Of a stretch of DNA of 38,323 nt, positions 31,153 to 38,323 are shown one piece after another. Within the stretch, counting starts at the first letter, position 1; every line of letters begins with the position of its first letter. Source of the DNA: an uncultured OCS116 cluster bacterium (lineage in GTDB: Bacteria > Pseudomonadota > Alphaproteobacteria > Rhizobiales > TMED25); NCBI GenBank assembly GCA_902632055.1, contig CACPAS010000011.1, positions 1 to 38,323 of the forward strand, read 5' to 3'. A program made the position numbers and the translations under genes. The notes beneath the pieces were generated by a model. That model was not told the origin of the DNA. It ran no database searches and was given only the letters and a program-made list of their open reading frames with translations.

Positions 31153-32495
31153 AGAAATTTTTTGAGAAGGTTCTAATAGCCAATCGTGGTGAAATAGCGC
31201 TTAGAGTCCACAGAGCATGTAAAGAGTTAGGAATAAAGACCGTCGCTGTTCACTCTTCAGCAGATAATGAAGCTATGCACGTTAAATTAGCAGATGAAAG
31301 TGTCTGTATTGGACCACCCCAAGCCAAAGACAGCTACCTAAACATTCCCTCAATTATCTCCGCTTGTGAAATTACCGGAGCTGAAGCTGTTCACCCCGGA
31401 TATGGTTTTTTATCTGAGAATGCTCACTTTGCAGAAATACTTGAAGCCCATAATCTTACTTTTATTGGTCCCAGTTCGGAGCATATACAAGTTATGGGCG
31501 ATAAGATAACTGCCAAGGAAACTGTATCAAAATTAGGAATACCAGTTGTACCAGGCTCTGATGGTAAAATTGAGGATTTAAATCACGCAAAAAAAATTGC
31601 GAGTGAAATCGGCTACCCGATTCTTATTAAGGCATCCTCTGGGGGCGGTGGTAAGGGAATGAAAATTGCGCATGACTCATCTGAACTTGAAAGTGCATTC
31701 AATTTAGCAAAAATTGAAGCCAAAGCATCCTTTGGCGATGACACGGTTTATATAGAGAAATATTTAAATGCCCCAAGACATATAGAGATTCAGGTATTCG
31801 GGGATAAACATGGGAATGCGATACATTTAGGTGAAAGAGATTGTTCACTCCAAAGAAGAAATCAAAAAGTTTTGGAAGAGGCAACGTCACCAGTCATTGA
31901 CGCTTCTCAAAGAGATAAAATTGGGAGTATCGCAGCGCAAGCAATATCTCAGCTGGGGTATGTAGGTGCAGGAACTATTGAGTTTTTGTATCAAAATGGG
32001 GAATTTTACTTTATTGAAATGAATACAAGATTACAAGTTGAGCACCCAATAACTGAGATAATAACAAGCATGGATTTAGTAAAGGAGCAAATATCTGTTG
32101 CAGCAGGTAATGAACTCTCCATAAATCAGCAAGATGTAATAATTAATGGCCACGCAATAGAATGCCGAATTAATGCAGAAAATCCAGAGACGTTTGTCCC
32201 TTCAGCAGGGAAAATTATAACCTATCATCCAGCAAGTGGTCCCGGCGTAAGAGTTGATAGCGCAGCATATGCAGGATATTCAATTCCTCCATACTATGAT
32301 AGCATGATAGGAAAATTAATAGTTTTTGGTCAAAATAGAAAAGACTGCCTTGCAAAGCTGGACAGGGCACTGGATGAATTTGTAATAGAAGGTGTGGAAA
32401 CAACACTGCCACTGTTTAAAGACCTGCTTAAAAATAGTGATATTCAAGAAGGCAATTATAACATCCACTGGCTTGAGAAATACTTAGAACAATAG
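31149..32495 (+). CDS. accC: Acetyl-CoA carboxylase biotin carboxylase subunit
   Basis: KVLIANRGEIALRVHRACKELGIKTVAVHS, KASSGGGGKGMKIA, EMNTRLQVEHPITE. Confidence 0.96.
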   Translation: MKKFFEKVLIANRGEIALRVHRACKELGIKTVAVHSSADNEAMHVKLADESVCIGPPQAKDSYLNIPSIISACEITGAEAVHPGYGFLSENAHFAEILEAHNLTFIGPSSEHIQVMGDKITAKETVSKLGIPVVPGSDGKIEDLNHAKKIASEIGYPILIKASSGGGGKGMKIAHDSSELESAFNLAKIEAKASFGDDTVYIEKYLNAPRHIEIQVFGDKHGNAIHLGERDCSLQRRNQKVLEEATSPVIDASQRDKIGSIAAQAISQLGYVGAGTIEFLYQNGEFYFIEMNTRLQVEHPITEIITSMDLVKEQISVAAGNELSINQQDVIINGHAIECRINAENPETFVPSAGKIITYHPASGPGVRVDSAAYAGYSIPPYYDSMIGKLIVFGQNRKDCLAKLDRALDEFVIEGVETTLPLFKDLLKNSDIQEGNYNIHWLEKYLEQ

Positions 32496-32501
32496 ACCAG
32501 T

Positions 32502-32945
32502 TTATTCATAGATTTCATTAAATATTATTTCTTCCTTATTATGGCAATCTAACAGTCGCACTTCGAAATAAGAATTCTCCATAAAGGAATTCAAATTTGG
32601 CTTCTGACTGTGCAGTAAAAAATTTTTGTAAATTCTTTTTTCATAAGGTACGTTGATCTGTACATCCAAATTACTAATAAGCTCATGTGCAGCAATTAAT
32701 TTGAAACATGAATTTACCTTTATTATTAAATCTTGATAGAGCGTCTCTGAATTGATCGGAATAGTTAATGTTTCACGATCGAGTGTGATTGTATTTGATA
32801 TTAAAATAACTGCATTCTTATATTTTATGACATCTTCTGCAAATATTTCTGAGATAGAGACTAAGCAAAATATATTAAATAATAATAACTTTATAATTTG
32901 ATTGATGAATTGGATGGCCTGTACCTCAAGAGCCAAATACGGCAT
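32502..32945 (-). CDS. DUF2155-like exported protein
   Basis: Signal-like hydrophobic N-terminus, ITLDRETLTIPINSETLYQDLIIKVNSCFK..., YFEVRLLDC; sits between accC and an MlaD-like gene. Start uncertain (32969, 32945 or a non-ATG start further in). Confidence 0.6.
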   Translation of the reverse strand: MPYLALEVQAIQFINQIIKLLLFNIFCLVSISEIFAEDVIKYKNAVILISNTITLDRETLTIPINSETLYQDLIIKVNSCFKLIAAHELISNLDVQINVPYEKRIYKNFLLHSQKPNLNSFMENSYFEVRLLDCHNKEEIIFNEIYE

Positions 32946-33366
32946 TACCAAGTAATCCAATGAGATCAATTGAGCCCTGTGTTAGCTCTATGGAGTCACC
33001 AGCGATAAGCATTTCATCAGATCCACCGGGCTCAATTGCAATGTAGTTTCCACCTAGGAGTCCTTCAGAGCTAATTTTTGCGCTACTGTCAGTTGGTATT
33101 TGAATTTCATTATTAATCTGCATCAGAACCACCGCGTCATAGGTTTGTCCGTCAAGATTTTGTGAAGTAACGGATCCGATTTTTATTCCCGATAACCTCA
33201 CGTCGGCACCCGTCATAAGACCCGAAACCTCAGTAAATATTGCAGATATTTCATAGGTGTGGGTAGAATTACTTTTCCCAGAATTAGAGTATGCGTAGTA
33301 AAAAAACAACATTGCAACAATTATGACACCCAGTCCAACAAGACTTTCAAAAAAATTACTTTTCAT
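32926..33366 (-). CDS. mlaD: MlaD-like MCE-domain lipid transport protein
   Basis: N-terminal TM; YEISAIFTEVSGLMTGADVRLSGIKIGSVTSQNLDGQTYDAVVLMQI...ISSEGLLGGNYIAIEPGGS. Confidence 0.85.
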   Translation of the reverse strand: MKSNFFESLVGLGVIIVAMLFFYYAYSNSGKSNSTHTYEISAIFTEVSGLMTGADVRLSGIKIGSVTSQNLDGQTYDAVVLMQINNEIQIPTDSSAKISSEGLLGGNYIAIEPGGSDEMLIAGDSIELTQGSIDLIGLLGNAVFGS

Positions 33367-33385
33367 TCGTATACCCCTATTTTAG

Positions 33386-33775
33386 TTACGGACTCCAAGA
33401 CTCGTAGTTTCCTTTTTTCTCTGCATTATCCTTCCTCCTTGACAAACTCCCTGAAGGTCGATATGCACTGTCCGAGCCAGTTAGGTTTGGCAGATGACTT
33501 CGCATCCACTTCTTATTAGTGTCTTTCTGTTCTGCTGGGATTTCATCAACAACACCATGCAACCACGTATGCCATCTTGCCGGGACTTTTGATGAGTCCG
33601 CATAACCATTATAAATAACCCATCTTTTAATCTTACCATTTTTAGCTTTACTTATGTAATATTGGTTTCCAAATTCATCGTGGCCAACATTCTGACCAAA
33701 CATTCTTGTGTAAATCATTGTTGAAACCGTTTGACCATTCCACCATGTGAAGGCTTGTTTTATTAGTCTGAGCAT
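33386..33775 (-). CDS. NDUFA12/B17.2-like NADH:ubiquinone oxidoreductase-associated subunit
   Basis: FTWWNGQTVSTMIYTRMFGQNVGHDEFGNQYY...RWVIYNGYADSSKVPARWHTWLHGVVDEIP. Confidence 0.88.
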   Translation of the reverse strand: MLRLIKQAFTWWNGQTVSTMIYTRMFGQNVGHDEFGNQYYISKAKNGKIKRWVIYNGYADSSKVPARWHTWLHGVVDEIPAEQKDTNKKWMRSHLPNLTGSDSAYRPSGSLSRRKDNAEKKGNYESWSP

Positions 33776-34093
33776 TTTAATTTCTGCATAAATTAAATAT
33801 TATGTTACATAAAAAAAGAATCAAGTTAGTTTTATATTTAAATAACAAATTTTATATTAAACATATAGTTTTTTATTTGCTTTCTGAAAAAAAACTTTTT
33901 TCTGAACAAACTTTACTTTTTGGTAAGGATCTACATATAGTATGTATGGAATCTTTTAAAGCACTATTTATTGTAATTGTGTATAAAAGTAAAACACTGT
34001 TTAAAAGTGCAAATATTTAAAATTATCTGTAGACATAAGTAACAAAAAAATTAAATTAGTAGTTCTGCGAATACATAAGAAAGAAGGAATAAG

Positions 34094-37000
34094 ATGAAAA
34101 TAGTAAGATGTTTCACAAAAGAAAATGAATCTCCATACACACAAATAGAATTTACAAAAACATCAAGTCAAATAAAGAATCCGGATGGTTCCATTGTATT
34201 CAAGCTTGACGATATAGAGATACCTAAAAGTTGGAGTCAAGTTGCCGCAGATATAATTGCACAAAAATATTTTCGAAGAGCCGGTGTGCCTCAGGCTCTC
34301 AAAAAAGTAGAGGAAAATGATGTACCCAGTTGGCTATGGAGAAGTGTTCCAGAATCAGATGATACTGAAATGGGCTCAGAAACAAGCTCTAAACAGGTAT
34401 TCGATAGGTTAGCCGGAACATGGACATATTGGGGATGGAAAGGTAATTATTTTGACTCTGAGATTGATGCGAAAAATTATTTTGATGAGCTCAGATTTAT
34501 TTTAGCGAGTCAAATGTGTGCGCCAAATAGCCCGCAATGGTTCAATACTGGTCTCCATTGGGCATATGGTATAGATGGACCCGGGCAAGGTCATCACTAT
34601 GTAGATTATGAAACAAAAAGATTAACCAAATCAACGTCAGCTTATGAGCACCCACAACCACATGCGTGCTTTATTCAATCAATACAGGATGATCTGGTTA
34701 ACGAAGGCGGTATTATGGATCTGTGGACAAGAGAGGCAAGACTTTTCAAATATGGGTCTGGTACCGGTTCAAACTTCTCAAAAATTAGAGGTGATGGAGA
34801 AGGGCTCTCAGGTGGAGGGAAATCGTCAGGATTGATGAGTTTTTTAAAAATTGGTGATAGGTCTGCTGGCGCAATTAAGTCAGGTGGGACAACAAGGCGG
34901 GCAGCAAAAATGGTTGTAGTTGATATCGACCATCCTGATGTTGAAGAATTCATTGATTGGAAAGTAAAGGAAGAAAAAAAAGTTGCCGCATTGGTAACGG
35001 GCTCAAAAATTTGCGCCAAACATCTAAATTTAATTCTCAAAGCTTGCGTTAATTGCGAAGGCTCTGCGAAAGACTGCTTTGATCCAAAAAAGAATCCGGC
35101 ACTAAAGAAAGAGATAATTAGTGCAAGAAAGTTGCAAGTACCAGAAAATTATATAAAAAGAGCAATACAATTCGCGGAGCAAGGTTATACCTCAATGGCT
35201 TTCGAAACCTACGACACTGACTGGGACTCCGAAGCGTATCTAACTGTGTCAGGCCAAAACTCTAATAATACTGTTCGCTTATCAGATGACTTCATCCACG
35301 CACTAAAGCGTGATGATGATTGGCACCTAAAATCGAGAAGAGACGGCTCTCCTGTAAAGACTACAAAAGCGAATGATCTCTGGGAACAAATTGGTTACGC
35401 AGCGTGGGCGTCAGCTGATCCGGGTCTTCAGTTCCACACAACAATAAATGACTGGCATACCTGCCCTGAAGGTGGAGAAATTCGTGCATCAAACCCGTGC
35501 TCAGAATATATGTTTCTTGATGACACAGCGTGTAATTTAGCCTCAATTAATCTAATCAAGTTTAGAAATAAAGACGGAAGCTTTAAAATCGACGAATTCA
35601 TTCACACCGTAAGATTATGGACGATGGTTCTTGAAATATCAGTTTTAATGGCTCAATTCCCATCAAAGAATATAGCAAAACTTTCATACGAATATCGTAC
35701 ATTGGGTCTTGGTTATGCAAATATCGGCGGCTATTTAATGACCAATGGTATCGCCTATGACTCTGATGAAGGACGCGCAATCTGCGGTGTTATAACAGCA
35801 TTAATGACAGGAATAGCCTATAGAACATCGGCTGAGATGGCTTCAGAGCTTGGCCCATTCCCTGATTACAAAAGAAATGCAAAACATATGCTTAGAGTAA
35901 TGTCAAACCACCGCAATGCGGCTCACGGCAATACAGATGGTTATGATGGGCTTTCAACAAATCCAGTCCCTCTGAATCATGATAATATTAAAGAGAAGGA
36001 TTTACTAGCGGCTGCAACAAAATCTTGGGATGACGCAGTTGAACTGGGTAAGAAGAATGGATACAGGAATGCCCAAACCACAGTAATCGCTCCAACCGGA
36101 ACTATTGGCTTGGTCATGGATTGCGATACAACAGGTATTGAACCTGATTTTGCCTTAGTTAAATTCAAAAAACTTGCAGGTGGTGGTTATTTTAAAATAA
36201 TCAACAGAGCGGTGCCAGAAGCCTTAAAAACACTTGGCTATGGAGATAATGCAATTAATAATATTGTGGACTACGCTGTCGGTCAAAACACTCTAAAAAA
36301 TGCTCCGGGAATTAATCACGAAAAATTAGAAAGTAAAGGCTTCCAAAAGAAACAACTTGATGCCATAGAAGAGCAGCTTGAAAATGCATTTGATATTAAG
36401 TTTGTATTTAATAAATGGACTTTAGGAGAAGATTTTTGCAAAGATGTACTTAACGTTAGCGCAGAACAGCTCGAGGATTTTTCTTTTGATCTCTTAGAGC
36501 ATCTTGGATTTAGCGAGCAAGATATACTTGATGCCAACATTTACTGCTGCGGCGCTATGACTGTTGAAGGGGCGCCAAGCTTAAAAGACGAGCATTTGAA
36601 TATTTTTGACTGTGCAAATCCATGCGGCAGGACAGGAAAACGTTCATTGTCAGTTGATAGCCATATTTTGATGCTATCAGTTGCCCAGCCATTTATATCC
36701 GGTGCAATATCTAAGACGATCAATATGCCAAATACAGCTTCGGTTGAAGACTGCAAGAATGCATACTTAAAGTCATGGGAGCTCGGCCTTAAAGCGAACG
36801 CACTTTATAGAGATGGTTCGAAGTTATCGCAACCATTAAACGCCCAGGTTCTGGACGAAGAAAATGATGATGATGAAACAATTTTAGAGCCAGCTGCAGA
36901 AAGAACGATTGATAAAATAATCGAAATAGCAGAGAGGACCGAAAGAGAAAAACTGCCCGATAGAAGAAAAGGCTACACACAAAAAGCAGTTGTTGGTGGC

Positions 37001-37705
37001 CATAAAGTTTATCTGAGAACTGGTGAATATGATGATGGCAGAATTGGTGAGATATTTATAGATATGCATAAGGAAGGAGCAGCATTCCGATCACTAATGA
37101 ATAATTTTGCGATAGCAATATCACTAGGATTACAATACGGTGTTCCGCTTGATGAGTATGTTGATAGCTTCACTTTCACAAGGTTTGAACCAGCGGGCCT
37201 AGTCCAAGGCAATGACACTATTAAAAATGCAACTTCTGTCCTTGATTATATATTTAGGGAGCTGGCGATCTCATACCTCGAAAGAAATGATTTAGCTCAC
37301 GTAGATCCAAGTACAATATCTCCTGATACTATAGGGAATGCTGAACTCGATCATCCGGCGCCTGCAACAAAATATATAAGCACAGGATACGGCAGAAGCA
37401 AAAATAATAATCTCTTTATCCTACCGTCTGCCGACTTACAGCTCACAGGAACAAACGATATGCTAACAGCAACCGCCTCTAATGTGAGTATGAGTAACGC
37501 AAGCATTTCGGAGAGCACCGAAGCACAACCAGCTCAAGCTAATCTTGACACTGAGAAAGAGCTTGAAAAGAGTGATCTAATCACACAAGCAAGAATAAAA
37601 GGCTACGAAGGTGTAGCCTGTGATGACTGCGGTAATTTCACAATGGTGAGAAATGGAACATGCCTTAAGTGTGATACCTGTGGCGCAACAAGTGGTTGCA
37701 GTTAA
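34094..37705 (+). CDS. nrdJ: Vitamin B12-dependent (class II) ribonucleoside-diphosphate reductase
   Basis: 1203 aa; [69 protein letters not shown]-terminal Cys-rich [27 protein letters not shown]. Confidence 0.95.
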   Translation: MKIVRCFTKENESPYTQIEFTKTSSQIKNPDGSIVFKLDDIEIPKSWSQVAADIIAQKYFRRAGVPQALKKVEENDVPSWLWRSVPESDDTEMGSETSSKQVFDRLAGTWTYWGWKGNYFDSEIDAKNYFDELRFILASQMCAPNSPQWFNTGLHWAYGIDGPGQGHHYVDYETKRLTKSTSAYEHPQPHACFIQSIQDDLVNEGGIMDLWTREARLFKYGSGTGSNFSKIRGDGEGLSGGGKSSGLMSFLKIGDRSAGAIKSGGTTRRAAKMVVVDIDHPDVEEFIDWKVKEEKKVAALVTGSKICAKHLNLILKACVNCEGSAKDCFDPKKNPALKKEIISARKLQVPENYIKRAIQFAEQGYTSMAFETYDTDWDSEAYLTVSGQNSNNTVRLSDDFIHALKRDDDWHLKSRRDGSPVKTTKANDLWEQIGYAAWASADPGLQFHTTINDWHTCPEGGEIRASNPCSEYMFLDDTACNLASINLIKFRNKDGSFKIDEFIHTVRLWTMVLEISVLMAQFPSKNIAKLSYEYRTLGLGYANIGGYLMTNGIAYDSDEGRAICGVITALMTGIAYRTSAEMASELGPFPDYKRNAKHMLRVMSNHRNAAHGNTDGYDGLSTNPVPLNHDNIKEKDLLAAATKSWDDAVELGKKNGYRNAQTTVIAPTGTIGLVMDCDTTGIEPDFALVKFKKLAGGGYFKIINRAVPEALKTLGYGDNAINNIVDYAVGQNTLKNAPGINHEKLESKGFQKKQLDAIEEQLENAFDIKFVFNKWTLGEDFCKDVLNVSAEQLEDFSFDLLEHLGFSEQDILDANIYCCGAMTVEGAPSLKDEHLNIFDCANPCGRTGKRSLSVDSHILMLSVAQPFISGAISKTINMPNTASVEDCKNAYLKSWELGLKANALYRDGSKLSQPLNAQVLDEENDDDETILEPAAERTIDKIIEIAERTEREKLPDRRKGYTQKAVVGGHKVYLRTGEYDDGRIGEIFIDMHKEGAAFRSLMNNFAIAISLGLQYGVPLDEYVDSFTFTRFEPAGLVQGNDTIKNATSVLDYIFRELAISYLERNDLAHVDPSTISPDTIGNAELDHPAPATKYISTGYGRSKNNNLFILPSADLQLTGTNDMLTATASNVSMSNASISESTEAQPAQANLDTEKELEKSDLITQARIKGYEGVACDDCGNFTMVRNGTCLKCDTCGATSGCS

Positions 37706-38298
37706 GACTTTAAATATCTATGCTGGATCGTATCAGAGTCTAGGCGCCTTTTATCACTCTGGTACATTCCATGCTTATTCATATATTCGTTAACTAGCTC
37801 AAGCTGATTTATTCCTTTTATCATGTGGATACCCTCTTTTAATTCATAATTTTCTTTTATAGAAAGATGAAATTCACTGTAGGCAAATTGTTCAAAGACT
37901 AGTTGATATACACCCTGACCGCCTGCGACAGCAATTTTCTTTGGATAGGGTTTATACTTTAGTAATATTTGATTCATTGGGATATCGTTTGGATTAAAAA
38001 AACAAAGATCTTCCCTCATATCATATCCATTAATTTGATTAGTTGGTATCAACCTATTTCGCTTATTTTCGGGGAATTTTTTATAACTAGTCCTACCAAT
38101 CATTACCAAATCTGAATAGTAAAGATCCTCCTGAAATAATTTCCAATCAGAATCAGATCTCAAGTCAGGTGGCATTGATCCAACAGCATCTGCTATAAAG
38201 CAATCTCTTGATATAATTGCATGCCCAATGACGGTTATTTTTTTATTATTTTTTTTCAATTGATTTAATTGATAGTTCCGTAAGCTGAGATGGTTCAA
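37702..38298 (-). CDS. Dihydrofolate reductase-like (DHFR/RibD-fold) protein
   Basis: [51 protein letters not shown]. Start uncertain: TTG 38298, or TTG 38259 just inside the preceding gene's stop. Confidence 0.6.
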   Translation of the reverse strand: MNHLSLRNYQLNQLKKNNKKITVIGHAIISRDCFIADAVGSMPPDLRSDSDWKLFQEDLYYSDLVMIGRTSYKKFPENKRNRLIPTNQINGYDMREDLCFFNPNDIPMNQILLKYKPYPKKIAVAGGQGVYQLVFEQFAYSEFHLSIKENYELKEGIHMIKGINQLELVNEYMNKHGMYQSDKRRLDSDTIQHRYLKS

Positions 38299-38323
38299 CT
38301 CTCGATGGAGCGCCCATTAAAAG
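38246..38323 (-). CDS. 3' end of an unidentified protein-coding gene (cut by window edge)
   Basis: Open frame [28 protein letters not shown] running in from the edge and overlapping the DHFR-like start region; too short to identify. Confidence 0.35.
   Translation of the reverse strand, partial: LLMGAPSRVEPSQLTELSIKSIEKK

Noticed and set aside
33802-34020. 72-aa ORF upstream of nrdJ (MLHKKRIKLVLYLNNKFYIK...)
   Set aside because: Lies in extremely AT-rich intergenic DNA, has no ribosome-binding site I can see and no recognisable domain; composition alone can explain it.
33776-34093. Cobalamin riboswitch upstream of the B12-dependent RNR
   Set aside because: Looked for a B12-box-like GCCACTG-type core and a structured GC-containing leader; none seen in this AT-rich region.
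34675-35040. 121-aa minus-strand ORF within nrdJ, and similar antisense ORFs inside parE, pstA, tyrS and others
   Set aside because: They sit opposite strongly conserved genes and show no recognisable protein family.
1-38323. Defence island, prophage, transposon or biosynthetic cluster
   Set aside because: All substantial ORFs map to housekeeping or phosphate/Fe-S/envelope families in conserved alphaproteobacterial-style order; no integrase, transposase, terminal repeats or phage genes seen.

Overview
The window is a gene-dense, AT-rich chromosomal segment. By gene content and order it looks alphaproteobacterial; the lineage is inference. It contains the glnA 3' end, parE, a complete phosphate locus (phoR-pstSCAB-phoU-phoB), a convergent SUF Fe-S operon (cysteine desulfurase-sufB-C-D-S-T-A), an alpha/beta hydrolase, anmK, tyrS, a large AsmA/DUF3971-like protein, bcp, prfB, a PBP1a homologue, rne, an M48-TPR peptidase, aroQ-accB-accC, DUF2155, an MlaD-like MCE protein, an NDUFA12-like protein, a B12-dependent class II ribonucleotide reductase (nrdJ) and a DHFR-like protein. 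I see no mobile elements, CRISPR arrays, rRNA or tRNA, and no obvious new multi-gene system. The observations most worth a second look are: (i) a PBP1a homologue with an intact GT51 domain but a transpeptidase domain missing all three catalytic motifs; (ii) prfB read through a classical +1 programmed frameshift, so the ORF track truncates it; (iii) four of six convergent gene pairs ending in a shared 4-nt stop overlap (TTAA/CTAA); (iv) a triple 11-bp Pho-box-like repeat before pstS and a strong hairpin after it; (v) a PhoR with no membrane segment; (vi) apparent local absence of iscR and amiC from their usual alphaproteobacterial positions.
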